DNA from: Calothrix membranacea FACHB-236
GTDB taxonomy: Bacteria; Cyanobacteriota; Cyanobacteriia; Cyanobacteriales; Nostocaceae
Length of the DNA: 64,000 nucleotides
Assembly (NCBI RefSeq): GCF_014696315.1
Contig: NZ_JACJPX010000012.1
Coordinates: 1-64,000 of the forward strand
Direction of reading: 5' to 3'
A program made the translations under genes and the position numbers. This document shows positions 1-9,240 of the stretch, piece by piece. The stretch's first letter is position 1, and the number at the start of each line of letters is the position of its first letter. The notes under the pieces were generated by a model that saw nothing but the letters and a program-made list of their open reading frames with translations, did no database searches and was not told the DNA's origin.

Positions 1-324
1 AAAGCTGTTTGGATTAGTCAAAACCAGGCGTAAGCGCCATCGAGAGATTGACGCTTACACCCAACAAATTTGGGCTTTATCTTCTTAAGTTGACACCAAT
101 GGGCACGCCGTGCCCTCTAGAGTATATTGATGTGTCGCAAACATTATTTGAATTGGTATTATCTGGAGGACAAGGCAGTGCCTTGCCCCTACGATTGATT
201 AGATTTTGGTGTTCAAGTTGGTATAAGTAGTAGAATAAAAACTTTTAATTTTTAATTCTCGCAACAGTAATAGCTATTAGCAGTTAGCTAATTGCTATCA
301 GATAAAAAAATACTAAATGAACAA
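1..324. other. Gene-free left edge with two palindromic repeats
   Basis: No convincing gene is seen. The stretch contains two compact GC-rich palindromes of the kind scattered through Nostocales spacers: gggcac-gcc-gtgccc at 101-115 and caaggca-g-tgccttg at 171-185. A 60-codon open frame running across both palindromes has no recognisable protein features and looks like repeat read-through. The spacer lies downstream of minE and could hold its terminator, but no classic hairpin plus T-run is visible. Confidence 0.6.
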
Positions 325-636
325 CTATAAAAACGTTGTTTCGCTACTTTCTAATTCTTCTTCTTCATTTTCAGATTCTTTAACTCTCCGAATGGGTAAG
401 TTGGCAATCAAAGCTGTGGTTCTTTGGTTACTTTCTAAAGAAAACTCCAACCCCTCTGTATCAACTTCTACATAGCGACAGACAATCTCGAGGATTTCTT
501 CTCGCATTTTTTCTAATTTCTGGGGGTCGATGTCGGCGCGGTCATGGGCTATCACCAATTGCAGGCGGCGTTTAACGTGGGTACGACTGGTATCTGGTGA
601 ACGAACAAAAAGTCTTTCTAGTAGTTCGAGAATCAT
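325..636 (-). CDS. minE: Cell division topological specificity factor MinE
   Basis: MinE drives the Min oscillator: it stimulates the MinD ATPase at the membrane and so restricts MinCD inhibition of FtsZ to positions away from midcell. The 103-residue product has an N-terminal membrane/MinD-contact segment ([10 protein letters not shown]), the central anti-MinCD helix region ([20 protein letters not shown]) and a C-terminal dimerisation domain with the [14 protein letters not shown] stretch. The last 20 residues are an acidic tail ([17 protein letters not shown]), slightly longer than in enterobacteria. It is the last gene of the minus-strand minC-minD-minE run, 33 bp downstream of minD, so co-transcription is likely. 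The ATG at 634-636 is unambiguous. Confidence 0.96.
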   Translation of the reverse strand: MILELLERLFVRSPDTSRTHVKRRLQLVIAHDRADIDPQKLEKMREEILEIVCRYVEVDTEGLEFSLESNQRTTALIANLPIRRVKESENEEEELESSETTFL

Positions 637-669
637 TGCTAGTAGGTCTGCGGAGACGGGAAAATATGG

Positions 670-1476
670 TTAAGCAAGTTTTGTCCACAACAACTTTCTC
701 AAACGAGTAAAAATGTTGTCGTGATGTGAGTCGAGTTCAAGAAAATCGACAGTTTCCCCTTCTAATCTCCGTGCAATGTTCTCGAAGGCGGTGGCAGCTA
801 TAGAAGGGTTTTCTGAGAGTACTAGAGGTTCGCCACGGTTGGTAGAAACAATTACACGCTCGTCGTCAGGGATGACTCCAATTAAAGGGATGGCAAGAAG
901 TTCCTGAACATCTTGAACAGACATCATATCATTGGCTCGCACCATTGCGGGTCTGATGCGGTTGATTATTAGATGAATTCGCTTAATGCCTTGTGCTTCT
1001 AATAACCCGACTACACGGTCAGCATCACGGACAGCAGAAATTTCTGGTGTGGTGACAATGAGGGCTTCTTTTGCGGGTGCGATCGCATTTTTGAATCCCA
1101 TTTCAATACCCGCCGGGCTATCGATGATGACGTACTGGTATTTTTGCGCCAGTGCGTTCACCAATAATTTCATTTGGTCGGGGGTAACTGATTCTTTGGT
1201 ACGATTTTGGGCGGCTGGTAAGAGTACGAGATTTGTTTGCCGCTTATCTTTTACCAAGGCTTGTTCTAAGCGACATTCTCTAGCGAGAACTTCTACCGCT
1301 GTATACACGATGCGGTTTTCTAGTCCTAGCAGCAAGTCTAAATTTCTCAGTCCAAAATCCGCATCAACTAAGGCTACTTGACGACCAATTTTTGCGATCG
1401 CCATGCCTAAATTTGCTGAAACTGTGGTTTTACCCACTCCTCCTTTACCGGAGGTAATGACAATAATGCGAGTCAT
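670..1476 (-). CDS. minD: Septum site-determining ATPase MinD
   Basis: MinD is the membrane-cycling ATPase of the Min system. It recruits MinC to the membrane and is displaced by MinE. The 268-residue product opens with the deviant Walker A motif GKGGVGKTT (residues 10-18), followed by switch I/II segments (DADFGLRNLDLLLG; IIDSPAGIE). The C-terminus ends in an amphipathic basic/hydrophobic stretch (NIFTRLRKLLWTKLA), as expected of the membrane-targeting sequence. Length is normal for the family. It lies between minC (44 bp upstream) and minE (33 bp downstream) on the minus strand. No oddities were seen. Confidence 0.97.
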   Translation of the reverse strand: MTRIIVITSGKGGVGKTTVSANLGMAIAKIGRQVALVDADFGLRNLDLLLGLENRIVYTAVEVLARECRLEQALVKDKRQTNLVLLPAAQNRTKESVTPDQMKLLVNALAQKYQYVIIDSPAGIEMGFKNAIAPAKEALIVTTPEISAVRDADRVVGLLEAQGIKRIHLIINRIRPAMVRANDMMSVQDVQELLAIPLIGVIPDDERVIVSTNRGEPLVLSENPSIAATAFENIARRLEGETVDFLELDSHHDNIFTRLRKLLWTKLA

Positions 1477-1520
1477 GATCGAAACACGCTCAATTAGGGT
1501 TTAGAAAATATAGTAATTAC

Positions 1521-2762
1521 TTATGGCTCCAGATTCATCCTATTTAATTGACTTCGGGAAAAATCAATAGCCCTAGCGATGCGAATGCCTTCAGATGTCA
1601 TGTGCGCTACTTCAGGTGAAAACTGTGTAGGCGACTTTTCTGGGGCCCTGGCTACAGCATCAGCAATCCGCAGTTGAGTTGGTTCCATTTGCAGGGACAT
1701 AATCAAACACTCGCGATTGCCACTAGCACCAGCATGGGCGATGCCACGTAACCTTCCCCACACTAAAATATCTCCATCTGCAACTACGATACCACCTGGG
1801 TTTAAATCTCCCAAAATAATGACGCTTCCGGGATGGCGAATTTCTACGCCAGAACGTACTGTCATTTCTAGATAAAGTGCATCTGCCAAGGGAGTTGATG
1901 CAACTTTTGGTTCTGAACTTAAGGAAGTTTCTAGTGGTAACTGTTCTACAGAATAGCCTGAGGAAACAGCTGCGATCGCAGTTTGACGGCGACTGGTAGC
2001 AACAGATTTTAGCTGGAATTGGACTTCATTTAAGACCTCTGCTAGTTCTTGCAGTTGTCTGCTATCTAACAAGCGGTCTTTTGCGAGTAGATGTACTGGT
2101 GTATTTGGTACTCGAAAGCGGTCGGCTTGTAAGCGTTGGCGCATCTGTTGCCAAATTTCATACCAGCTAAATTCTGCGGCAGGTACTTGTGCTTCGGTAG
2201 GTAAAATTAATAATAATCTCCCCTCCTCAGTTTTCCATTGGACTTGAAGATCATTTTTGGCTTTATTTTCTGGTGATGGTAACTCTAGGGCATCTAAATC
2301 CGAAAGGGTAGAAATTGAGTCTAAATCTGACATAATAGCAAAATTTTGCTCTTTGTCAGGATTTTCTGCATTGCCGTTAGCTTCGCCCGCCTTAGGCATC
2401 GCTTCTGGAGTTACATCATTGGGTTTCCCTTTGGAATTCTCTGAATTTGCCCTCGCTACTGTAGATGTAGAATCTAAATCCCCGTCAAGGGTTTCTAAAT
2501 TTGCTACTTCCTCAGCAGGTGCAGAATTTGCCTCCTCATCAGGGTTTTCTAAATTTGATTCCACATTATTAGGTATAGAATTTACTTCATCCTCAGAGTT
2601 ATGCAACTTTGAGACAGCAGAATGTGTCTTTAAATACTGAAGAACAGAATTTAGTTCTGCGTCTGGGAGAATAGAATTTAACTCTATACGAGAAAGGTTA
2701 GATTTTGAATCTGCATCAGGAAGTGCAGAATTTGACTCTAAATCGGCAGAATCAGAAGTCAT
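1521..2762 (-). CDS. minC: Septum site-determining protein MinC with a long acidic, repetitive N-terminal extension
   Basis: MinC blocks FtsZ assembly when recruited by MinD. The C-terminal third (from about residue 300) is the MinC_C beta-helix, with runs such as HPGSVIILGDLNPGGIVVADG and GRLRGIAHAGASGN. Before it lies a MinC_N-like segment (VQWKTEEGRLLLILPTEAQV). The first ~150 residues are a low-complexity acidic, Asn/Ser-rich region with recurring NSxLPDAE-like units (NSALPDAD, NSILPDAE) and later ENPDEEANSAP/AENPDKEQN units. This makes the protein about 413 residues, well above the ~230-250 of enterobacterial MinC. I start it at the ATG at 2760-2762. An in-frame TTG seven codons upstream is possible but has a weaker context. 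It is the first gene of minCDE. Confidence 0.93.
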   Translation of the reverse strand: MTSDSADLESNSALPDADSKSNLSRIELNSILPDAELNSVLQYLKTHSAVSKLHNSEDEVNSIPNNVESNLENPDEEANSAPAEEVANLETLDGDLDSTSTVARANSENSKGKPNDVTPEAMPKAGEANGNAENPDKEQNFAIMSDLDSISTLSDLDALELPSPENKAKNDLQVQWKTEEGRLLLILPTEAQVPAAEFSWYEIWQQMRQRLQADRFRVPNTPVHLLAKDRLLDSRQLQELAEVLNEVQFQLKSVATSRRQTAIAAVSSGYSVEQLPLETSLSSEPKVASTPLADALYLEMTVRSGVEIRHPGSVIILGDLNPGGIVVADGDILVWGRLRGIAHAGASGNRECLIMSLQMEPTQLRIADAVARAPEKSPTQFSPEVAHMTSEGIRIARAIDFSRSQLNRMNLEP

Positions 2763-2783
2763 ACAGCACCAGCCAAAAAACAA

Positions 2784-3026
2784 AGAACAAATTGAGCAAC
2801 GATCAATAATAGATTAGTTGCAACGCGCAATAACATCCTCACCCCAGAAACTACTGAGTGCAGAGTATATCAGAAGAATGATGAAGTATGAAGTATGAAG
2901 TATGAAATTAAATATCCATCATCACCAGCGCGCACACTTCTACTTATAAAGAAGCTACTTGTAGCTTTTAGTAGCGAAGGTAGACACCAATTGCATTTAT
3001 ACCCTTCACCCTTCACTTTTCCCCCT
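2784..3026. repeat. STRR heptamer tracts between minC and the DUF1537 gene
   Basis: The spacer holds heptameric tandem repeats typical of heterocystous cyanobacteria. Three to four copies of atgaagt lie at about 2879-2903, and (c)ccttcac copies lie at about 3001-3040, the latter running into the 3' end of the DUF1537 gene. Small open frames here are repeat artefacts. Confidence 0.75.
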
Positions 3027-4358
3027 TCACCCTTCACCCTTCTTAACCAATCGGCGATAACTTGTTGCCAAGGCATCAGCATCGCCAACATTACCAGGAA
3101 ATAATACTACTGGCAAATTGGGAAATTGGGGATGGTCTGAGGCTGTTCGCACCATCGAACAACCAGCTAAAATTTGACCCATTAATCTAGCTGAAGTTAA
3201 AGCCAGTCCGGTACTTAAAACATCATTAGAGGTAATGCCGCCTTTGCTGATTAAGAATCCTATATCAGATGGTAAACCCCTAACAATATCCATTAATAAA
3301 CCAGAAACTTGTTTGCCAAACTCTAGCCTGGTATTAACATCCTCAAAGGTAAGTTCTTGACGGCTGGTATAAACTACTGGTGTTTTGCCAGCGTCATGTA
3401 CCGTTTTGATACTTTCCAGGATCTCGGTTAGCAGTGTAGCAGATTGATCCTCTTGATCGTTAAGTAATCGCCCTACCTCGACCTCAATTCCCACTATGCC
3501 ATCTGCTTGTAATAGTGCTTCTAGCTGTTGCGTCGTCTTTTTGACGTGGGAACCGACAATCACTGCACCTGGTTTACCACCACGTACATACTCTGCCATA
3601 TTTTCGGCGGCGATGGGTTGGGGAGGTAAGGCAGCTAAAGCAGTTAAGATACTAGCAGCACTGCGGAATAAAAAGCGTTTTCCCTGACTGGCGGCGGTTA
3701 AAATATCAGCAGCAAAGGTGTTGAGGTCAGCTTGCGTTTCCCCATCAACAACAACGCACTGATTACCGCTAAGTTGTAACAACCTCTGCAAACTACCTGT
3801 ACGGATATCATCCAGCAAGAATCTGCTAACAGACTCAGCTTTGATTTGTCCTTGAGTTTTTTCTTCTACATATTTCGGTAAATAACTGTGATGGTAGCTG
3901 AAGACTGAATCACGAGCAAACTCAGTTTCATGCACTGGCTTAGGTTTACCATCAATGATTAAATAGTGGATGCTATCGATGGTGATGCGTCCCCCCTCAA
4001 AAAATGCCGGGACAAGAAAATGAGCATCAAAAGGGCCGAGTTCTTGGGCGATCGCATCTGTTTCGATGGGATAATGTCCGCGTAAGGTGGAATCGGAACG
4101 ACTAACCACCAAAAAATCGGTAATATTTTCGGCTTTTAAAGCTACTTTTAAATTTTGGCAGACTTCTTTTGTTACAGATGCAGCCGACTCTGGTGGCAGC
4201 GATCGCGTATTTGTCAAAATAAAGAAAATTGGTGAATCATCTCGCAACCCAATGCGTAAAGTCTCCACATCCCAATGCATCAGCAGCAAACAACTGTGGA
4301 CTGTTTGGGAACCCGTAGGATCATCATCCAGGACAATAATTTTTGGTTTGTTTGTCAT
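3027..4358 (-). CDS. Four-carbon acid sugar kinase family protein (DUF1537)
   Basis: This family phosphorylates four-carbon sugar acids such as erythronate or threonate (OtnK/DtnK type), and some members act in related catabolic routes. The N-terminal domain begins IIVLDDDPTGSQTVH with the family DDPTG motif. It is followed by NTRSL, SRSDSTLRGHYP (the SDSTLRG substrate-binding motif) and PAFFEGGR. The C-terminal nucleotide-binding domain has GAVIVGSH and SKGGITSNDVL (the GG-T-S-D motif). I set the start at the ATG at 4356-4358, directly before TNKPKIIVLDDD. A longer frame would overlap the upstream gene. Only one base separates that gene's stop from this ATG, implying translational coupling. 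The substrate cannot be assigned from sequence. Confidence 0.85.
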   Translation of the reverse strand: MTNKPKIIVLDDDPTGSQTVHSCLLLMHWDVETLRIGLRDDSPIFFILTNTRSLPPESAASVTKEVCQNLKVALKAENITDFLVVSRSDSTLRGHYPIETDAIAQELGPFDAHFLVPAFFEGGRITIDSIHYLIIDGKPKPVHETEFARDSVFSYHHSYLPKYVEEKTQGQIKAESVSRFLLDDIRTGSLQRLLQLSGNQCVVVDGETQADLNTFAADILTAASQGKRFLFRSAASILTALAALPPQPIAAENMAEYVRGGKPGAVIVGSHVKKTTQQLEALLQADGIVGIEVEVGRLLNDQEDQSATLLTEILESIKTVHDAGKTPVVYTSRQELTFEDVNTRLEFGKQVSGLLMDIVRGLPSDIGFLISKGGITSNDVLSTGLALTSARLMGQILAGCSMVRTASDHPQFPNLPVVLFPGNVGDADALATSYRRLVKKGEG

Positions 4359-4359
4359 G

Positions 4360-5028
4360 TTAACGTCTGGGAGACTGTAATTTGCTAATTTCTGCTTGCA
4401 CATCCAAAGCAATCTGCAATGATTGATTGAGAAATTCAGCGTAATCACCAGCCTGACTACTTACTTGCAAGGCTTGGAGATTGGCTAAATTATTGACAAA
4501 TAACTCTTGATTATTAGCAAGCAATTTTTTATTATCCCGTAAAATTCGTTCGGTTTTTAAAGCCCGAACTAAATCTTCGCGAATCAGTTGTAATGCGGAG
4601 ATCACTTTATCTCTGTCATTGATGCTGCTTTGAGCATTGCCAGAAGTGGCTAATTGGTCGTTAATATCGATAGCGTTGATTACAGAATGATATTTATCGA
4701 CTTCATCTAAAAGGATTGTCAAGCCGTGGGGACAAGTGAATCTTCGCCAGAGCGATCGCCCAATTATCACCCCAATGGGCACTAAAATTAATAACAGAAT
4801 GCCTAATTTAATTGAAGAACCAATAGTTGGCAGAATAATAAAAGCATAAATTCCACCCACAATAATTGGTGTTAGCGCCAGCGCCACCAACCCCTCATTC
4901 ATAAAAAACCCTAATCGCTTCTCGCTGTCTGCCATGATAGAAGGTCGGAAAACGTCTTCTGGATCGAATCCAGTTAAGCGTCTCAATTCTCCTTTACTAA
5001 TTTCCAAACCTAATAAATCCGGCTGCAC
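4360..5028 (-). CDS. Small two-TM membrane protein with coiled-coil tail, unknown function
   Basis: I do not recognise a named family. The 222-residue product starts with a short hydrophilic segment (LTGFDPEDVF). Two adjacent transmembrane helices lie at about residues 45-67 and 73-91, joined by a short loop (PTIGSSIKLG). A long charged, helical cytoplasmic region follows, with heptad-like Leu/Asn spacing (LRDNKKLLANNQELFVNNLA) that suggests a coiled coil. It sits one base upstream of the DUF1537 kinase and is probably co-expressed with it. Similar proteins of unknown function are common in cyanobacteria (general knowledge). Confidence 0.75.
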   Translation of the reverse strand: MQPDLLGLEISKGELRRLTGFDPEDVFRPSIMADSEKRLGFFMNEGLVALALTPIIVGGIYAFIILPTIGSSIKLGILLLILVPIGVIIGRSLWRRFTCPHGLTILLDEVDKYHSVINAIDINDQLATSGNAQSSINDRDKVISALQLIREDLVRALKTERILRDNKKLLANNQELFVNNLANLQALQVSSQAGDYAEFLNQSLQIALDVQAEISKLQSPRR

Positions 5029-5152
5029 TGCTGGATACTCCTTAAGGAAGCGCGAGTTGCGTATCTTATTGTAGTCGGTTTAGCGTTGATGCGATGCTTG
5101 ATAACTTGACTAAGAATGCCACAGATGTGTAGATGACTGTCAGCTTTCTTAA

Positions 5153-7180
5153 CTAACCCAACGCCACCCGAAACCCAACATTGATGTATTTATTGTCTCG
5201 CGCGTTACAATTGCGGACTGCGGAACGACAATTCCAAGGGTTGATATTCCATGAACCACCACGTAATAGACGAGTGTGATTATCACTCATCCACACACTA
5301 CCGTCTGCAGGCGCGCCTTTATAATTTTTGTGCCAGCTATCTTGGCACCATTCCCATGTATTACCATGCATATCATATAAACCAAAAGGGTTTGCGGGAA
5401 ATGTGCCAACATCTGTTGTTTGCCCACGATATTCGCCTTTTGGCCCAGCATCATAGCTGTATTTACCGTTGTAATTAGCCAAATCAGTTGTAATAGTTTC
5501 GCCAAAACAAAACGGGGTAGTCGTTCCAGCACGACAAGCATATTCCCATTCTGCCTCAGTTGGTAAGCGATAGGGTTTCCCTGTTTCTTTAGCAAGTCGG
5601 GCACAAAACTCCATCGCCTCATCCCAAGACACTTGCTCAACAGGTCGATTCACCCCTTTAAAATGAGATGCTTCGGGATTTAATTGAATATTTACCCTTT
5701 CCAGCGCCGCCACAGCTTTCCATTGGCTTTGGGTAACAGGATATTTACCTAGGAAAAATGGTTGAATAGTTACTAAATGTTGTGGGCTTTCGGAGTGATA
5801 GCGTTCTGTTTCATCCCTTGGGGAACCCATCATAAATTGACCCCCAGGAATTGCAACCATTTCTAAAACAAAGCCATTATTTAAATTTTCCGTAAAAAAC
5901 TTAGATACGCCTCGGATGCGATTAATTTCCCAGGTTTTTTTAGTATCTAAAAATCCGGATTTGGCGGTTAAGGTAGCAAATTCAAACTCAAAAATTTCAG
6001 TTTGAATTTGCTCTTTTCTCTGCTGTGGTTTTTGGGGAAATACGCGTAGTTCTATTGCTGCAATATCTTCTTGCCGTAATCCTAGATATTGCTGATAGTC
6101 TTGTAAATCTTTTTGAGTGGTGGCGTTGAAGGGATGTTGATGTTGAACTGCATCAATTAAAGCCTGTTCATACTCTGCTAATTTCTGCTGATATTCACGG
6201 TATGGCTGCAGAACTTGTTCATGAATTTCTTGAGCTTCTTCCTCTGATAAACCCAATTCAATGCGCTTAGATTCTAATATTTTTAAAGCAAAAATTGAAA
6301 AAGTTCCTTGACCTTGTTGTGCGCGACTTCTCGCTTCTTGAAAATATATTTGCTTGGCAGAAGGATTCAGCAGAATGGTGGGTGGTAGTCTTAAAGCTTC
6401 CAACGCCTCTGATGCTTGGCAATAACGCAAACTGAAGTGACGGCGAACCATTTGGGTTAGCACCTCAGCTAGATGATCTCCTACCTGTACTTTATTTCGC
6501 CAGATGATTTCACCTGTTAAGGGATCTTCCTGTAATTGCGAGGGAACAACGCCAGTTAAAGCTTGAATAATCGTCATCCCCACAGCATAAACATCACTAC
6601 CTAAACAAGGTCTACCATTCTTTTGCTCCGAGGGCATATAGCCAGAAGTACCAATGACAACGCTGGTATATACTTCACCTTGAGAATTCACCATCAAAGA
6701 ACCAAGTTCTTTCACCGCCCCAAAATCAATGAGGAAAATCTGCCCATCCCGATGTCTTCGCATCAAATTTTGGGGCTTAATGTCGCGGTGAACGACTCCT
6801 TTACTATGGATAAAAGACACAACTTCTAAAATATCCTGCAACAATTTAGTTGCATAATCCTCGCTGAGTGGCTTACCAGGAATAATTTCTTGACTTAAGT
6901 CTTGCCCTTCGATAAATTCCTGAACTATATAAAGAATTTCTCTTTCGCTAAAATGTGCCAATAATCGGGGAATTTGGGGATGTTGACCTAGCCTTTCGAG
7001 AATAGCCGCTTCTTTTTCAAAAAATTCTACAACACGCGGATGAGACTGGTTAGGACGTAGTTGCTTAACTACACACAAAGGCTTGCTAGGTTGTAAATTA
7101 TCCCTAGCCAGAAATGTTACAGCAAAACCACCGCCGCCTAATTGCCGAATGATTTCGTAGCGTCCAGCCAGTGTGTTCAA
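5153..7180 (-). CDS. Ser/Thr protein kinase fused to formylglycine-generating-enzyme-like (SUMF1) domain
   Basis: This is a 675-residue two-domain protein. Residues ~7-270 are a Hanks-type kinase with a glycine loop LGGGGFAVTF, ATP-anchoring Lys in CVVKQL (K39), catalytic loop HRDIKPQN (131-138) and DFG (152-154), so it should be active. A charged helical linker covers ~280-430. From about 445 to the end is an FGE-sulfatase domain: MVAIPGGQFMMGSP, YRLPTEAEWEYACRAG, GLYDMHGNTWEWCQD, LLRGGSW and GFRVAL. The fold is that of the formylglycine-generating enzyme, but in kinase fusions it may serve as a binding module rather than an oxidase (family knowledge). No neighbouring sulfatase is seen. The ATG at 7180 is followed directly by the kinase domain. 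Confidence 0.93.
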   Translation of the reverse strand: MNTLAGRYEIIRQLGGGGFAVTFLARDNLQPSKPLCVVKQLRPNQSHPRVVEFFEKEAAILERLGQHPQIPRLLAHFSEREILYIVQEFIEGQDLSQEIIPGKPLSEDYATKLLQDILEVVSFIHSKGVVHRDIKPQNLMRRHRDGQIFLIDFGAVKELGSLMVNSQGEVYTSVVIGTSGYMPSEQKNGRPCLGSDVYAVGMTIIQALTGVVPSQLQEDPLTGEIIWRNKVQVGDHLAEVLTQMVRRHFSLRYCQASEALEALRLPPTILLNPSAKQIYFQEARSRAQQGQGTFSIFALKILESKRIELGLSEEEAQEIHEQVLQPYREYQQKLAEYEQALIDAVQHQHPFNATTQKDLQDYQQYLGLRQEDIAAIELRVFPQKPQQRKEQIQTEIFEFEFATLTAKSGFLDTKKTWEINRIRGVSKFFTENLNNGFVLEMVAIPGGQFMMGSPRDETERYHSESPQHLVTIQPFFLGKYPVTQSQWKAVAALERVNIQLNPEASHFKGVNRPVEQVSWDEAMEFCARLAKETGKPYRLPTEAEWEYACRAGTTTPFCFGETITTDLANYNGKYSYDAGPKGEYRGQTTDVGTFPANPFGLYDMHGNTWEWCQDSWHKNYKGAPADGSVWMSDNHTRLLRGGSWNINPWNCRSAVRNCNARDNKYINVGFRVALG

Positions 7181-7477
7181 GATTACTGCTAACCCCCAGA
7201 AACCTCATGAGTTTTAGTGTAATTGTCAATGGTTGAATAGGGCAAGTCAACTTAAATTCTGGTGAGTAAAATTTATGGCTATACAAGCACCAAGAGAAAA
7301 TTGTAGCGTTAGCTGATACATCCTGACTTTTTCTGCTAATTATTGTTCCGCATAATTGTTGATGCTGTATTGGTGCGTTGCGCTACGTGGCAACACACCC
7401 TACACTTAGATATTCAATTCTTTTAACTTAGGCACTATGTAATTGATTTACAAAACGCGGCATTAGCCCCAACTGAA

Positions 7478-7954
7478 TTATTTCACAGCAATTACTTTTG
7501 TGATTTCTGGACAATATTCTTTAATTGCTTGTTCTACTCCTTGAGTTAAAGTCAAAGTAGAAGCTGGACAATTACTACAAGTTCCAACTAGTCTCACTTC
7601 CACAGTATCTGGTGGTTTAATAGCTACTAACTCTACATCCCCATTATGACTTTGCAAACCTGGGCGAATTGCTTCAAGGGCTGCTTGCACACGTTGCAAA
7701 AGTGGTGGCTGGGGTGGTTTCACTAACTCGTGATAAAGCAGTACACCATAAACAACTTCATCTTGAACAGAATTTTTTAGCGCTGGTAAAGATTCCTGCT
7801 TCACACTTTTGATTAATCGTGTTAAAGCCTCTTTATGTAAATCTTCAATTGCCCTTTTTAGCCCAATAGCTACATTCCTCTGGCTTTCATCCCAATCAGA
7901 GATAATTGCCTCAAAGCGGTTGATTTCCGTTACTAATTCTTCTAAGTTAGTCAT
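7478..7954 (-). CDS. NifU-like protein with C-terminal NFU Fe-S domain, hydrogenase-associated
   Basis: The 158-residue product has a helical N-terminal domain (~1-85) and a C-terminal NFU domain with the GTCSNCPAST motif. The CxxC in this motif binds a transferable Fe-S cluster. It probably delivers clusters to target apoproteins. It lies 53 bp downstream of two tiny membrane-protein genes and divergent from hupSL. I recall a comparable set of small conserved genes, including a NifU-like one, between hup and hyp genes in Nostoc PCC 7120, so a role in maturing the hydrogenase small subunit is a reasonable inference. I chose the ATG at 7952-7954 (MTNLEELVTEI). A longer in-frame start at 7996 adds 14 residues that do not look conserved. 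Confidence 0.85.
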   Translation of the reverse strand: MTNLEELVTEINRFEAIISDWDESQRNVAIGLKRAIEDLHKEALTRLIKSVKQESLPALKNSVQDEVVYGVLLYHELVKPPQPPLLQRVQAALEAIRPGLQSHNGDVELVAIKPPDTVEVRLVGTCSNCPASTLTLTQGVEQAIKEYCPEITKVIAVK

Positions 7955-8007
7955 GAGTTGGAGAGACGGGATTAATCGCGTCTGTACAAAAGCCAATATT
8001 TAATCAA

Positions 8008-8232
8008 TTACTTCATTTTTAAATCTTTGAAAAGCCAAGGCATTACTGCACCTGTAACCATACTAGATATAGCGATGATGTATACTAATGGCAAATTTAA
8101 GATAGCGAGTAAAACAAAAGTAAAAAAACCAATGCTAGCTCCAATTGTGGTTTGTTTAACTAGATAAACCGGATCGCGAACTAACTTGCCTTCAAAAAAT
8201 AATTTGGCAGAAAACCAACCTATTTTGAACAT
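8008..8232 (-). CDS. Small membrane protein of the hydrogenase neighbourhood
   Basis: This 74-residue protein has two hydrophobic helices (about residues 27-47 and 49-66), a basic N-terminal amphipathic part (KLFFEGKLVRDPVYLVKQ) and the C-terminus PWLFKDLKMK. No enzymatic motif is present. It is 12 bp downstream of another small membrane protein and upstream of the NFU gene, forming a three-gene minus-strand unit divergent from hupS. I believe orthologous small genes accompany hupSL/hyp in heterocystous cyanobacteria, but the function is unknown. A membrane-anchoring or maturation role for the uptake hydrogenase is inference. Confidence 0.75.
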   Translation of the reverse strand: MFKIGWFSAKLFFEGKLVRDPVYLVKQTTIGASIGFFTFVLLAILNLPLVYIIAISSMVTGAVMPWLFKDLKMK

Positions 8233-8244
8233 GATTACCCCTGA

Positions 8245-8481
8245 TTAATTTATTAAAAAGCTCAACCAAAGTAAACCTAAAATTATGGCGGGAACTGCAC
8301 CAGCCGGGCCAGCGAAGCTACCAATGATGGCAGAAAATTCATAACCAAAGTCTTTACCAGCTAGGATAATACCGCCAATTGCACCGCTAACCATCGATAA
8401 AGCGATCGCAATCAACACCCACACGAAACCAGTGAGTAAATTAATATCACCAGCTGCCAAACTTGTAACTAAATCTGACAT
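8245..8481 (-). CDS. Small glycine-rich two-TM membrane protein of the hydrogenase neighbourhood
   Basis: The 78-residue product has two transmembrane segments (about 16-42 and 50-76), rich in Gly/Ala (SGAIGGIILAGKDFGYEF; FAGPAGAVPAIILGLLWLSF). It is the first gene of the minus-strand unit facing away from hupS. A good ribosome-binding site (AAGGAAAG on the minus strand) precedes the ATG at 8479-8481. Function is unknown. Its position suggests work with the uptake hydrogenase, which otherwise lacks an obvious membrane anchor. Confidence 0.75.
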   Translation of the reverse strand: MSDLVTSLAAGDINLLTGFVWVLIAIALSMVSGAIGGIILAGKDFGYEFSAIIGSFAGPAGAVPAIILGLLWLSFLIN

Positions 8482-9240
8482 ATTACTTTCCTTCTTAAAA
8501 TCATGCGTTAGTTATTCATGCTGACACGAATTTCTGCTGTGACAATTCCATCAGCATTTGGATTTTTTCTTCTATCTTTGCTGATTTTGAATCCATCTCA
8601 GGTTACTTATAAAGTTTTAGATATTAAATAACTGTTGATCCATTAAGATGTAATTATCTGCTTTCAGCAAACGTTGTAATTTTTCTCCTGACTGTATATG
8701 GTAAGAAACGCTGCTATTGAGAGCGATCAACCGTAATAACAAGTAATTTCAGCCTATACTAATTCTCCCAAGATTGAGGCAATTTTAACCAAAATCTTCT
8801 TGATAAAATTATTTCTTTGTTTTTCTTCATATTTGCTCAATAAATTGTCAATTACAGCCTTAATGGCGGAAAATAATTATTGGTATTGACTTTGACAATA
8901 TTAAACCTGCTAACGCAGAATTACAGAAGTAAAATTTACGTAAAACGTATTATAAATTACTAGAAAATCCTGGCTTAAATATTGTTTTATGTAACAAAAA
9001 TAGTTAATTTTTCTAAATTGCTACTGATATTTAACCAAGGATAAACGATACTCGATAATTATAATCCTCAAGCATGATTGCAGACTCAGATATCAAGCAG
9101 AATGATGGCTAATTTTAGGTACACTACTGTTACTTAATAAACAAGCAAAAAACATCTTCTTGGCATCACAATATTGATAGCAAAACTCTCATTGATTCTG
9201 AGTGACATATAGACAACAATACGAAGAGCAAAACAAGCCA
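8482..9240. promoter_or_regulatory. Divergent intergenic region upstream of hupS
   Basis: A 759-bp AT-rich region separates the minus-strand NFU/membrane-protein unit from hupS. No gene is evident. It must hold promoters for both directions. An NtcA-type half-site pair is listed separately. The distance from that site to the hupS ATG implies a leader of about 250 nt if it is used, in keeping with the long hupS leader I recall for Nostoc punctiforme. Confidence 0.6.
8947..8960 (+). promoter_or_regulatory. Candidate NtcA box (GTA-N8-TAC) upstream of hupS
   Basis: The sequence GTAttataaatTAC matches the NtcA consensus exactly (GTA, 8 nt, TAC). A possible -10 hexamer TATTGT lies 19 nt further at 8980-8985, slightly closer than the usual 20-22 nt. 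NtcA control of hupSL during nitrogen step-down is established in heterocystous cyanobacteria. Use of this site is inferred. Confidence 0.55.

Noticed and set aside
48-230. 60-codon frame at the left edge
   Set aside because: It runs through two palindromic repeats and has no family-like sequence.
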